This document shows positions 20,478-30,286 of a DNA stretch of 64,000 bases, piece by piece. Origin of the DNA: Isoetes taiwanensis (lineage: Eukaryota > Streptophyta > Lycopodiopsida > Isoetales > Isoetaceae); the NCBI GenBank assembly GCA_021234155.1, contig JAJEKV010000002.1, positions 40,163,841 to 40,227,840 of the forward strand, read 5' to 3'. The notes beneath the pieces are model-generated. The model did not search any database, was not told the origin of the DNA, and was given only the letters and a program-made list of their open reading frames with translations. How positions within the stretch are numbered: position 1 is the stretch's first letter; each line of letters opens with the position of its first letter. The translations under genes were made by a program, and so were the position numbers.

Positions 20478-20917
20478 CTCAACCGCTTCGGCGGTTCTTT
20501 GAAAGATGCTTTGGGAGAGGCCGCTCACGGCGGACCACAGGCACTACCACCTTTCCCCGCAACAAATGGTTTGATGATGAGTGTCGGGAGCTCAAACGCA
20601 CACTCCGGCAAGTCACTGATCCCATCTCCCGCCCACAGGCCATCAGTCAATACCGCTTCTTTCTCAAGAACAAGAAGGCCAGATACCTCGCAGAGCATCA
20701 GCAACAGATGTTTGGTCTCCTGGACCGGCACCCCAGGACATTCTGGAGAAGGGTCTTGAGCAAGCCTGCACAGCCCACAGGGAACATCACCTCGAGCAAT
20801 GGGTACAAGATTTGCAATAAACCGACGAATTCGGGGGTCGCACCGATCCCTCCCACAGATAGCATGGCTCACGGTTATCACGCGAAGGGGATGTTATCAT
20901 GGGCCTACTGCGTCTAG
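20465..20917 (+). pseudogene. LINE ORF2 linker between endonuclease and RT
   Basis: The translation has FPRNKWFDDECRELKRTLRQ and YRFFLKNKKARYLAEHQQQM. These correspond in position and style to NAWWDKECSEARSKLPRH and FLRSKKRTYLKQRQ of the minus-strand LINE at 56.7-56.9 kb. Confidence 0.75.
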
Positions 20918-21019
20918 CTAATGGGAAGGCGCAGATTTAGATGGCATGCGTGCGTAACTTCGGAAATGGGCTGGGCCTCCATCGGTGCCCGCCCTCACGG
21001 CATTATTCAATAAAGCATT

Positions 21020-21798
21020 GCAAGAGAAGGCTTCCCCACGCAATGGACCACTAGCGAGTGGTGCCCATATACAAAGGGGACCCTCAATGCCCTACCAACT
21101 ACCGCGTACTATTATGGTCAGCTCTCTCTTTGCAAAACTGTTAGGCGGGCATCCTTGAGCAATGGTGACAATATGGGCGAGAGGAAACGGAGGTGCGAAG
21201 CTCTTATACAAAAGTGGGTTTTCGCCCGGACATTCCACCATTGATCATATCTTCACTCGCACACATTGATTGAGGATAGCAGAATCGCCCGGCAGAAACT
21301 CTTTGTTGTTTTCGTCGATTTTGCAAAAGCATTCGACACAGTACCCCGCAACAAGCTCTGGGACAGATTGCGGCAGCTGGGGACCCCCCTGGACTTGCAG
21401 AATGCAATATATAGGCTGTACAAGGCATGCTCAGGCCGTATCACATCAGCAAAAACCCGGTAATCGGTAGCATTGGAGTCGTCGGGGTTGCCCCTCTCCC
21501 CACACTCTTTGGCCTATACATTGATCAGTTGGAAGATTGGCTCTCTGAGCATTGAGGTGCGGGCGCACATCTCATGCATCACACAATCCGGCAACTCATA
21601 TATGCTGATGATGTCAACCTCATGGCCTATACTCCAGAGGACATGCAGTGTCACCTGGATGCTCTTGACACTTTTTGCCAATTCACTGGCATGCGAGTTA
21701 ACTTGGCCAAGACTAGGGTGCTACTAGTTGCATCGTCCCGTCAGCCAAGGCTTCCCACCTTCACTTACCAGGGGCAAGAGGTAGAGGTGGCTCCGACC
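21020..21798 (+). pseudogene. LINE RT, left part
   Basis: Includes PYTKGTLNALPTT, STIDHIFT, KLFVVFVDFAKAFDTVPRNK (catalytic Asp of motif A) at 21299-21360, and QLIYADDVNLMAYT (catalytic Asp pair) around 21590-21630, spread over several frames. It runs into TYQGQEVEVAPT, where the TIR element interrupts at 21799. Confidence 0.88.
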
Positions 21799-22074
21799 CC
21801 GGGGGCTTCACCCCTTTATATAGAGCATATGGCATGTGCGTGCAAGGGGTCGACCAAAACCCCCAGATATCGGCTTTTTATGGTTAAACCCCCAACCATA
21901 CGTACATATGAATTTTAATTTTTGGCCCCTTATCCGTACATGTACTCCAGTCCCAACTAGCAATCCATATACCCTTTCCCATACATATACTGGATACCAT
22001 AAGAAAAGTCCTAGCCCTTGTAGCACATATGGTAACACATCATTTTTTGAATATTTTTTTAGTCATTACAAGGG

Positions 22075-22299
22075 CTAGCTAAGCTAGTTCGACCAGAGAA
22101 GGGTGCTGGTTGGATTAAATTTTTGATCCACACAACAGATGCTGTGCCAGATAAAGTGGAGGGACACATGGATGAGAAAAGTTTCACCCTCGAGTTAGGC
22201 AAGCCTGTTAAGCTAAACACCACAATGGACACAACCTTTACAAAGAATAAATACATCACAAGAACATTTATCCTCCCGAACCATAACAGAAGAATCTAA
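22075..22299 (+). other. Open segment of unknown origin inside the TIR element
   Basis: A stop-free run of 74 codons ends in TAA at 22297. It includes LVRPEKGAGWIKFLIHTTDA, then VEGHMDEKSFTLELGKPVKL. It has no start codon near its 5' edge and an AG (ttacaag) shortly upstream. It looks like a captured exon of another gene, but I do not recognise the family. Confidence 0.35.
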
Positions 22300-22412
22300 C
22301 ACAGCATGCACAAACAAAAGTTTACCCCAAACAAATAGTTGAACATCATGACTTGATTCAGGGAATACAGCAGGCAGATTCTCTTCGGCAAGCTAGATAA
22401 AGTGAAACAATG

Positions 22413-22541
22413 TTATGGAATAACCCTGCAGCAGTTAATATACATGAAGTATTGTATCTTTGAATCCTGCGCTTGTTTGCCTTTGTGCTTGTGATCTGAC
22501 TCCTCAATAGCTTGTATAAACTTTGAAAGCACAGCAGCAAC
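22413..22541 (-). pseudogene. DGAT2 exon 5 of the captured set (C-terminus)
   Basis: After the acceptor GTTGCTTCAG the exon reads VAAVLSKFIQAIEESDHKHK, ending at TAA (22413-22415). DGAT2 enzymes end with 'DEVxxVhxqFvxALxdLFexHK'. The phase-0 junction with the upstream exon (...PSKDE) is exact. The last ~15 residues differ from the family. Confidence 0.75.
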
Positions 22542-22607
22542 CTGAAGCAACAGATAAGAAAATTACTTGTGAATGAAATCTACAAAAGCTAAGACAAATT
22601 AAATTAC

Positions 22608-22695
22608 CTCATCTTTACTGGGCTGAGGATTTTTTGTCACTTCAATGGGGCTCCCAACAGCAATGTATAATGGTCGCCTATATGGAACAGGAGAT
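22608..22695 (-). pseudogene. DGAT2 exon 4 of the captured set
   Basis: Encodes [20 protein letters not shown] and KNPQPSKDE between acceptor TTTTCAG and donor GTAATT. Plant DGAT2 has 'SPIPYRxPMHVVVGxPIEVxKNPQPTxDEV' at this point, so the identification is firm. DGAT2 makes triacylglycerol from diacylglycerol and acyl-CoA in the ER (family knowledge). Confidence 0.88.
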
Positions 22696-22792
22696 CTGAA
22701 AACAAATTTACACATGTCTTTAACTACTTTGAAGTGGAAATTCCTACTTAAACAACATGGAGGATGAATAATGGCAATATGATGTTACATAC

Positions 22793-22891
22793 CCATATCT
22801 TCTCCAAAATATCAAGGGAGTAAATTTAAGTGCTCTTGAGACCCATAAATAGAATTTTCCTCTTGGCTTCCACCCATTTGTATACATCGGC
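22793..22891 (-). pseudogene. DGAT2 exon 3 of the captured set, 1-nt insertion
   Basis: Reads DVYKW, then after one extra base WKPRGKFYLWVSRALKFTPL and IFWRRYG. DGAT2 has 'DVYKWWKPGGKLxLkxSRAIKFTPIxFWGxxG'. The acceptor (TTTTCTAG) and donor (GTATGT) are canonical. Confidence 0.85.
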
Positions 22892-23066
22892 CTAGAAAAC
22901 AACATTGAAATCCATTGTTTTGGCATAGCTCCTTAACTCATCACAACTTAATACAATATGAAAAAAGTCCCATAATAATTTCAAACATTTATTGCATACT
23001 AAATTACTCACTTGTTCTTTTCCTTGCTTTTGACTAGAGCCCCCGAAATAACTAGCAATAGAATAC

Positions 23067-23149
23067 CGGCCAAAATAGAAGAAGGCGGTACCAACGGTGC
23101 TCAGTTTCAATAGCAACCCGAACAAACCCATATCGTTGTTTCAAAAATG
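23067..23149 (-). pseudogene. DGAT2 exon 2 of the captured set
   Basis: Reads FLKQRYGFVRVAIET and, after a frame change, GTAFFYFGR, corresponding to 'FLKxRKGFVRxAmExGxPLVPVFCFGQ'. Flanked by CATGTAG and GTATTC. Confidence 0.75.
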
Positions 23150-23229
23150 CTACATGAAGGATGAATTCAGAAAGTCTTAGAAGAATAGTTAGCACAATAA
23201 TAGCTAATGTAGGTTTCTCATTATCCGAC

Positions 23230-23382
23230 CTCATATCCGATTCCATATAAAAGATTTCCGAACACCACCGGGAACAACAACACAGGAACAACCATCGTTC
23301 AGAGTTGTGTAAAGACTTTCCTTGACGCAGAACGTAACCCATCCATGTCCGGATGTGGCGCAATATTGGTGTAGCAAGGGCC
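23230..23382 (-). pseudogene. DGAT2 exon 1 of the captured set (central motifs)
   Basis: Reads ALATPILRHIRTWMG, then after a 1-nt shift LRSASRKVFTQLLNDG, CSCVVVPGGVRK and a MESDM end. The family has 'xxFYTPFLRHxWTWLGLxPAtRknfxxLLxxGyScIlVPGGVQE'. The VPGG motif is a hallmark of DGAT2. The catalytic HPHG motif lies further N-terminal and is not in the captured part. Confidence 0.85.
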
Positions 23383-24034
23383 TTCCGTGAAAACACATAT
23401 GATGTTACGAATGAATAACGAAGACATGAAGCAAGTCGCTTTTGCCAACATGGTTTCAAACACAACCAAAAAAAGAATATAGAACATGAAATGAACGATG
23501 GCACCTTTTGGCAACTATTGGCCAAAGAGGCTAAGATATACAAACAAACTCATGTAACACAGACAAAAATCATAAGTCGGATTTCATCCGCAAAGGGAAA
23601 AAGATTACGTAAATAAGTCATAGGAACCATATATTGAAGCCCAATTAAAAAGCAGAGCTATATTATTCGTGTATTCATATAACTTATCTTACGTAATTCG
23701 ACCGCCATACTTTGGGTTTTACCAAAGATTAAGATTAAAACATATAATTTCACCGGACGATTAGGAGATCCACGCCCGACCATACTTTGCATAGCTCCGC
23801 CATTACTAGGCTTTCTACTGAAACTTCCTTATACCCCCGAAGCTTCCTGAAGCCCTATACCCCTACCCGGATCCATGGGGAGCCATTTCCGCCCACCACC
23901 CCTTCCGTTTGAGTACTCCAAATTCTTGGTTTTTCCGCATACCAACCCATACGCCTACGGACCCCTAGGCAATAAAAACCCCTACCCGGCCCACGATGTT
24001 GGTCCATACTGGTTCAACATGGTGAAGTCCCCGG

Positions 24035-25028
24035 GGCTCCGACCTACAAGTACTTGGGGATTGAGTTCTCAACTACCACCCATTGGGATGCGGCTATCAG
24101 GTTGCGGGTCACGGCGGGTTGGAAAGCGCTATATGCCATGCAGAACAACAGCCATAAGGCAGAGTTGTACGCCTGGGGCCACCAGTCACATTTGTTTCGG
24201 GCCTTGGTTGAGCCGGTCCTTTTCTATGGGGCGTAGTGTGGGGTCCGGGTGATATCCCTCAACACGGAATGACCTCGGCGGTGCGAAGGCCTTCTTGGCA
24301 CGGGCCCAGGGGTGAAGTCCACAGTTCCGCATCCAGATCCTACTCTGTGAGATGGGCTTTCTACCCTTCAACGGGCCGCATTGGAACGCCATATCGTTTA
24401 CTTCCAAAAGGTGGTCGCTATGGTCGATACACGTTTGCCCCATCTTGCTTTGGCTACGCCGATGGGTCCCCAACGCCGAAATCCCTGGCGGAAAGACAAG
24501 CAAGCTCGGTGGTTCTCGCGGCTGGGGTGTGCAGTAAACAGATGCGTCGTGTCGGGACAAAGAAAGATCCCGAGGCACTTAAACTGCACGGATGCTACTT
24601 TCCTTCGCAAGCTCGGGATGCGCGAGGCTCGACGCGACGTTACGCCGGGCACATTATCGCCACAAGTCAATCCTAGGCTCACAAGAGGCCCACACCAAGA
24701 TTTGTACACCCAAACGCCCATGAAGAAGCGCCAGACTTATAGCCTCCATTCAAGACGGGTGCACATCGCTCCCGCATTGAAACAGGCGTTGGGCTGGGAA
24801 GCACGAGCAAAGGCTTTGCGGTGTTGCCACCAGGCGATTGAGGATGAATGTCATACCCTCCAGATCTGCCCGGAATTTGCCCATATCCGAGAGAGGTATG
24901 TTCGACTACTAGTGCCTGGCCAGCCATTGCATCAGTTATTGACTACGGCGTCAGTGGGTTTGTTGGGGTCATACCTCCAGGAGGTTATGGATGCACGGAC
25001 TCATTTGTGTCCTATGGGACGGTCTTGA
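24035..25028 (+). pseudogene. LINE RT C-terminal part and cysteine/histidine motif
   Basis: Continues the interrupted RT with YKYLGIEFSTTTHWDAAIRL and ALVEPVLFYGA. Later frames give LERHIVYFQKVVAMVDTRLP, ALKQALGWEARAKALRCCHQ, then DECHTLQICPEFAHIRERYV. The last is the same C...H...C arrangement as LCRLCDTKSIEDEFHVFTSC in the minus-strand LINE. It ends at a stop at 25028. Confidence 0.82.
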
Positions 25029-25054
25029 ACTGTCCTATGCAATTGTACAGTCTG

Positions 25055-25213
25055 CCAGCATGCTTATTACTGCTAAAGTTTTTCCCTCGAAAACCCTTTG
25101 GGGCGGGGGTTTTTTAATCCTGTCAGTAATATGCTTGCTGCTCTCTTTTTGTTTGGGTCCCATAGGCCAGTTGGTCTCCGTGGACGCTAAAAACCTATTC
25201 TATTCTATTCTTC
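25055..25213 (+). other. LINE 3' UTR with stem-loop and (TTCTA)n tail
   Basis: The sequence ctaaagtttttccctcgaaa...ggggcgggggttttttaatc, then ggtctccgtggacgctaaaa, then a short ctatt array, recurs at 62205-62430 with compensatory-looking changes. The AAGGTTTTT/AAAACCTT pairing at the other copy forms a 9-bp stem. Such structured 3' ends are recognised by the RT in several LINE clades. Confidence 0.75.
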
Positions 25214-26124
25214 TGCTAATGAGAAAAGGATAGCATCCATGATATAGAGCAGACCAGTGAAGTCTTCTGAGGTAAAACCAATAGATTGTCGTAGGTCTGT
25301 CAAACATTTGAATCTTCCCATTTGGTTTGTGTTTCCATTTTCTGTTCTTCAACCCAACTCCCCCTCAAGTTTCTAGCAGTGATTCAATATAATAAAAATA
25401 ACATTAATGATGTTAAAGCCCTCCTTTGTGATGTTATAGACATTAAATGCTGCAACTGCACAAGAATTACGCAGGCCTTTGGTGTTCGTTTCAGCTAGAA
25501 TCACAATCTCTATCGAATTTCATCATTTTCTTTCTATATTGTAGAAGCATATTTTATGTTGTAAATGTTTTCACCTTCCTTTTCAGATCTTCTATCTGCT
25601 TTTAACAAAACACATCTGCATAGATATATGTAGAGGCAAAGAAATTTAATGGCCCCATTGTCTATCCTTTTGCCTTATATTCTACAGTAAAATCTAAGTA
25701 TATACAGACCCACTTTTAGTTGAAGGCCTCTTGCAGCACTTGAAGCCACCCATTATGCTTCATATTTACAGATGAATATAAACTTAAGAATTTTAACATG
25801 TGCTACATCCTTTTAGACATGTTTGAATAAATGTGTTTCAATATTGGACATGTTGGTAGAATGGGCCTTTATGGATCAAGTACAGGATGAAGCGAGAGAA
25901 TATTCAATGGTTTAAAAGAAGAGGTTGTCTGCCATTGAATATTCTCTGGCCCTTGGCCAAGAGAATAGAAGCACTATTTAATTAAAGTGGGGCAAATCTC
26001 GAAATTTGGGACTCAGACTGAAAATGGGTTTCATACGGGTATTTTTTTTTGAAATGAATGCTTAAATAGAATTTTTTCTTAATAAAGCAACAATAACATT
26101 TACAAAGAACAATCCGAGAAAAGA
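25214..26124. other. Intergenic, no gene recognised
   Basis: AT-rich sequence without conserved coding sense on either strand. A short inverted pairing (attcaatgg ... ccattgaat near 25903-25940) is present. Confidence 0.5.
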
Positions 26125-26455
26125 AGAGGTGACGGTGGAAAAAGAATGGTAGGAAGGAAGGGGAGATGGAAGGGAGGGAGGCAAAGGAGCAGGGGAGAGG
26201 GAGGAGGCAGTGGAGAGGTAAGGGAGAGAGGTAAGGGGAGAGGTAAGGGAGGGGAGGGGAGAGAGGCACGAGAGAGGAGAGGGGAGGGGTTTAGGGAAAG
26301 GGGCAAAGGGGCAAAAGTGGAGGGGAGGGGTTTAGGGAAAGGGGCAAAAGATGGGGCAAAGGGGGTTAGAGAGGGAGGGAGGGAAGGAGAAGATGGTGGA
26401 GGCTAGGCAAAGGGGAAGGGTTAGGGGAAGGAGAGTTTGGAGGGGGAGAGGATCT
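26125..26455 (+). repeat. Purine-rich (GGGA/GAGG) low-complexity tract, ~330 bp
   Basis: Nearly all bases on the plus strand are A or G with recurring ggggaggggtttagggaaagg blocks (two copies near 26280 and 26320). Long polypurine-polypyrimidine tracts can adopt triplex structures. Open frames here are artefacts. Confidence 0.9.
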
Positions 26456-26576
26456 CCCCTTCAAATAAAAACTAAATATTATAAATTAAAAAAATGAAAT
26501 CTTATATTAAAAATAAAAATTAAATATTACATTAAAAAAAATTATTACTAAATTAATTAAATACTAGAATTCTCAA
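26456..26576. other. AT-rich stretch
   Basis: About 90 percent A/T with ataaattaaa/aattaaata repeats; no other feature. Confidence 0.6.
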
Positions 26577-26602
26577 CCTTCTCGACTAGTGAGTCGAGAA
26601 GG
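26577..26602. repeat. Perfect hairpin, 11-bp stem, 4-nt loop
   Basis: CCTTCTCGACT, loop AGTG, AGTCGAGAAGG. Isolated at the edge of the AT-rich stretch; may be the end of a small mobile element. Confidence 0.75.
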
Positions 26603-26934
26603 ATAAGGCCTTCGCAGTACAATGTAGCAGCTTCGAGCCTAGGTTTGCCAGAAGCGGAAGAAAAACGGCAGATTATAAGGAAGTTCGAGATGGGTTGAAG
26701 GATAGGGAAGACAACTCTTTTTATTACGAATTACATCCTTTGTTGTCTGAAAAATCGCTTAAAAGGGCAGCAACTGTGGTAGGCACTGGTGAAGGAACAT
26801 TTACATTCGTTCCCCTTTGATTCGGCAGCAAATCCGGGGCCTTTCATTCTCCAAGAACATGCTTCAAAGGCTGCCGACTATTGTGGATTCTGGAGCCACT
26901 TCATCTCTCAGCAATGCCATCCGCAAATTTGTAC

Positions 26935-27050
26935 CAGTTCAAGGCATATGGGATGCCATTCCGGTGTGGACCGGTGGGGTCCCGCGACCGGCGTTAGCCG
27001 GGAGCGGGTCACCGGCCACGCCGGAATGGCAGACCATATGCCTTGAACTG
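26935..27050. repeat. 116-bp foldback (hairpin with ~50-nt arms)
   Basis: CAGTTCAAGGCATATGG pairs with CCATATGCCTTGAACTG (17 bp, perfect). After a 2-nt mismatch TGCCATTCCGG pairs with CCGGAATGGCA, and further GTGTGG/CCACGC and CCGGTG/CACCGG pairs follow. The length and shape fit a MITE-type foldback or a pre-miRNA-like structure. An overlapping open frame (26817-27146) carries a DSGAT motif but is not supported as a gene. Confidence 0.85.
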
Positions 27051-27288
27051 ACAATATGGTACTTGGGGAGCCAAAATTTCCCCCCTTTCTCTTCCAGCGA
27101 TGGCGGGCAGAGCTGCAGCGAGGGCAGAGCAGAGCAGCGACGATGAGGAAGATGGCGATGGCAGAGCAGCGATGGCGATGGCGGGCAGTGATGGCGGGCA
27201 GTGGGCAGTGAGACGAAAGAGGATGGTTTTTTAAATGAAGCTCTGTAGCGATGGGGTTTTGTGAGACGAAACAGGATGGGGCTTTCTT

Positions 27289-27412
27289 CTTTTTCTTCTG
27301 CATCAGCTTTCTTCTGTGTTATCCCCTTCTGCATCGGCTTTCTTCTATGCTATCCTTTTCTACATTGGCATTCTTCTGGCTTTCTTTTGCATGAGCTTTC
27401 TTCTGTCTTCCT
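27289..27412 (+). repeat. Tandem repeat, ~37-bp unit, about 3 copies
   Basis: Variants of ttctgcatcggctttcttct followed by gtgttatcc/atgctatcc. Confidence 0.75.
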
Positions 27413-27523
27413 TCTGTGCCCAAAGCTCTGCTTTCTTAGCCGATATAAGGTCTGTGCTTCCACATTTTGTGCTAGCCCTACTTCTTAGATCGGGATCCTT
27501 TCTTCTTCTTCCCTTTTCTGCAG

Positions 27524-27605
27524 CAAAAAAACAGAGATTCAGAAATATTAATATGCCTAAGCTACAAAAAAACAGAGATTCAGAAATATTAATATGCCTA
27601 AGCTA
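27524..27605 (+). repeat. Perfect tandem duplication, 41-bp unit
   Basis: The block aaaaaacagagattcagaaa plus tattaatatgcctaagctac occurs twice in a row. Confidence 0.9.
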
Positions 27606-27813
27606 AGGCTACCTTTATTCCGACAAGCTAAACAAGCTGTGACAGGGCCGGATTCAAGCTATGGCCATGTAAAGAATCAAAGAAAAGAAACAGAGTAACC
27701 GGCTGGAAACCGAAGATAAAGAATGGTCGACCCAAATGCCATTCTGCAATGGAATGCTATGGCATCACCAGAATAACGCAACGCCAAATTTGGCGACCCA
27801 AGTACCATATTGT

Positions 27814-28441
27814 ATCTGGAAGAAAGGCGATTCTGAGACGGATTAGGAATGAAGAAAAGACAGAATATAGAGCGTCTTTAAGCCTGAACAATAGAGTCGG
27901 TCTTGAACCAGAGTCGGACTGGAAACAATAGAGCAGAAATAATATGGGCTTCTAGTTGCCATAGCCGAAGCATGAATGGTCGTTATAGCCTTAAGCAGTC
28001 GGCTCAACTCTGTTCTTAAAGCCTATTAAGCCCTGTGTTTGCTGGATCTGCTTCCAAAGAGATCTTCTTCTGCCAGAACAGAACTGACCCTTATCCAACC
28101 AAGATACCCTTTGTAGCACAACATGTGCATCTCTAGATCCTGGCTTTGCATTTGGTTCAAGTTTTGTTTTTGCTCGTCATTTTTTGGTAACCCGCATTTT
28201 TGGTTCGGAAGCCAAGCAAAAGGGAGGAGAAGGGGACCCGGAGAAGGTGTTTGCAGCTTGCAGTCTGAATCGACTCTTGTTGCTGCCGAATCTTTCAGTC
28301 GCTGGCTCCCTGCCGAATCTTTTAATCGGCCCAATATAGGCCCGGTTTTTGTAGAATGAAGACCCTGGATCCTTCTTCAGCAGGACCCTGGACTGTTTCT
28401 GATGAAGTTATATGTAGCTCACACTAAACCTTCAATTATTT
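27814..28441. other. No gene recognised
   Basis: Unique-looking sequence with a short direct repeat (tgccgaatcttt at about 28281 and 28311). Open frames lack conserved motifs. Confidence 0.45.
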
Positions 28442-28757
28442 GCTACTATATCAGACACCTTTTGTTGTTGTCTCAAGTTCAAATCACTTTCTCCTTGACA
28501 CATTGTACATTTTGCTAGAGTTGACAATGCAACTTCATTTCATTATGTACTCAATTCCAATGCATCTTAACATACCAAAGAAATCACAATGTTAACGGAC
28601 AAAAAAAATCAACATACGTGCATACTAGAAAGTTGCACACATTTACGTTAAAGGCAAATAAACACACAAGCATCTGCATTAGCGTGGCAACGACAGACAT
28701 GTGTACTAGTGGTATTTATGTTAGTTCATATAGTTTCTATCTTAAATTTCATATAAT
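28442..28757 (+). repeat. Dispersed direct repeat, copy 1 (~0.3 kb)
   Basis: Matches 30287-30570 from ctatatca...caccttttgttgttgtc to ttaaatttcatataat with about 90 percent identity by eye. Copy 1 has two extra short blocks (attttgctagagttgac and cgtgcatactagaaag). There are no TG/CA ends, so these are not convincing LTRs. Confidence 0.85.
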
Positions 28758-29510
28758 ATTTGTTACCCATACTGGGTGAAAATAGAGTTACCCTTGTTAT
28801 GGGTCATGGCGCAATCACGACTGTTAGTTATTTTATGAAATGGAATCATCAGCCGTTCAAATTGCGCCATATCAGCCTCACAAGGGCATACTTATTGCTA
28901 CGTAGCCACACTCAACATGGCAACTGGCTCGCTGGTAACAGGTCGCTCGCTCGCAGTTGCCATGTTGTGGCGGTTGGAAAGTGGGTCGACGATTCTAAGA
29001 CCCGCTCCCGACTGCCACCGGTCGGGGACCCGTGGAATCCTCTCCCCAATTTCCATGCCGCCACACAAGGTGCTAGCAAAAATGTTCCGTCAAGGTCACG
29101 GAGGGAAACTTCCAGCTGTTTCCACTTGATAGAATGTCAGCACTTGTGGGAAGATGGGAAGAACGTCACTGCGCTTCTAAATACGGTTGCAGGTCATAAT
29201 TTTGGGTATGGCGGAAAAAGAAGGGGCAGTTCCAAACCCGGTCGCAGGCCTCCAATTCTGCAGATCTGAATCCGTCTCCCTCCTTATCACTTCTGCACCA
29301 TGTTGCTCCAACCAAAACTATCTAATCTATGGCCTAAACTAATGGGCGCTTCTTCTACAAAGCGGAATCTGCGGCCACACATTTTTGTTCGGGCTCTTCT
29401 GAAATCCTCGTGATGCGGAAAAGCGGCCCATCCTCACCGCTAAAAAACGTAAGCCCTTCGATTCTTCCGCTTAAATCCCTCTAATTGCAATTATCGTCTT
29501 CAATTCACGC
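28758..29510. other. Spacer with a hairpin, no gene recognised
   Basis: Includes the hairpin at 28913-28967. Open frames on the plus strand (28760-29269) have no recognised motif. Confidence 0.45.
28913..28967. repeat. Inverted repeat, 14-bp perfect arms, 27-nt loop
   Basis: CAACATGGCAACTG (28913-28926) and CAGTTGCCATGTTG (28954-28967). Pairing continues outward (GCCACA/TGTGGC-like) across a 3-nt bulge, giving about 20-nt arms. Confidence 0.8.
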
Positions 29511-29720
29511 TAAGATCGATGGTTAAAATGGGGTAAATGGAAAGCTTACTCGAAACGGAAGCGGAATCGACCGCCGCCGGGGCTCTTCACCATCAAATCC
29601 TCGGGCTTCTTTAAGCCATCCTTGCATATTTTCGTGGCTCCCAAGACCCACAAGACCCATAAAGATGAGCCTGATTTTAGGGCAAAGGAGAGTGGATCTA
29701 AGGTCTTAGTCTTTCGGGGC
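29511..29720 (+). other. Possible exon of unknown gene
   Basis: A stop-free stretch reads RWLKWGKWKAYSKRKRNRPP, later KSSGFFKPSLHIFVAPKTHK and GSKVLVFRGRTDHMVAE, followed by a good donor GAG|GTACAAG at about 29743. There is no start codon at its left edge and no family is recognised. Coding bias and the donor make an exon plausible. Confidence 0.3.
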
Positions 29721-29939
29721 CGAACTGACCACATGGTTGCCGAGGTACAAGGTTGTTTCTGTGAGTTCTTCAATTGCATAAAAGGCATTAATGTTTGGTT
29801 TTATGTGGTACTTAGCAGATGAAGACAAAAGGTTGGTTCTCCAGTGATAGATGTGTTTGGGTAGAAAATGGCATAGATTATGCCTTCATTTGTGCAGTTA
29901 TGGTTGCTATTTTAAAAGACGCAAGCAGTCGCAGTGCAG

Positions 29940-29980
29940 CTGCAGCTGCAGGTGCAGGTGCAGGTGGAGGTGGAGGTTGA
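29940..29980 (+). repeat. Short GCAGCTGCAGGTGCAGGTGG tandem
   Basis: A 6-bp unit (caggtg/cagctg) is repeated about six times. Confidence 0.6.
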
Positions 29981-30286
29981 CGTTGTTGAGATGCCACCTT
30001 GGCATCCTTGGGTTAGTACTTTAAGATATTTGTGAGTATTGAAGACCTCGAGGTGAGTGCTCGCATAATATAATGGTTATTGAAAATTTGTGATGATGGA
30101 ATTTAAGTGCCTTTGGATTAAACTTGATTTATTGTAAAATTATGAGATCATGTTGTACAGTTTTAACAGTTGAGAGAAAGTGTAAATTGCTACAAAATTT
30201 TAGAATGAGCATTTTGCTTTATGCCCTGAAAGCATTCAGGGTGTCGTAGAAATTGTTTCTTCTTAATCATATTTGGGAGATCAACA

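Larger units (their letters stand above)
21799..24034. mobile_element. 2.24-kb TIR element carrying DGAT2 exons (Pack-MULE-like)
   Basis: The termini are CCGGGGGCTTCACC (21799-21812) and its near-perfect inverse GGTGAAGTCCCCGG (24021-24034). The 10-mer ggctccgacc flanks both sides (21789-21798, 24035-24044) and is the TSD. Removing the insert and one TSD copy joins the LINE reading frame from EVEVAPT to YKYLGIEF. A 9-11-bp TSD with TIRs and captured host exons is the signature of Mutator-like Pack-MULEs, though the TIR here is short for that group. No transposase is present. Inside are DGAT2 exons (minus), an unidentified open segment (plus, 22075-22299) and anonymous DNA. Confidence 0.8.
17995..25213 (+). 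mobile_element. LINE (EN + RT) with (TTCTA)n tail, split by a TIR element
   Basis: In order: a decayed ORF1-like coiled-coil region (18.0-19.2 kb), an AP-type endonuclease (19.5-20.5), a linker, RT (21.0-21.8), an interruption (21799-24034), the rest of RT and the C-terminus (24035-25028), and a 3' UTR ending with a pentanucleotide tail at 25193-25213. Endonuclease and RT motifs are plain, but stops and frameshifts abound. The left boundary is not defined. The same kind of element occurs on the minus strand at 54507-58572, and a closely similar 3' end is at 61905-62430. Confidence 0.85.
27051..27813. repeat. Segment bounded by 17-bp perfect inverted repeats
   Basis: ACAATATGGTACTTGGG at 27051-27067 and its reverse complement at 27797-27813. 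The homology extends inward (GCCAAAATTT / AAATTTGGC). The left repeat abuts the foldback exactly. The interior is low-complexity: gatggcgggca repeats (27096-27210), a ~37-bp ttctgcatcggctttc repeat (27289-27412) and a tandem duplication (27524-27605). This may be a non-autonomous DNA element; no TSD was found. Confidence 0.65.

Noticed and set aside
26146-26406. Gly/Arg/Glu-rich open frame (and its Ser/Pro/Leu antisense)
   Set aside because: Product of the purine-rich low-complexity tract.
26817-27146. Frame with IVDSGAT motif, like a retroelement protease
   Set aside because: Only the DSGA motif matches, with no neighbouring domains, and the frame runs through the foldback.
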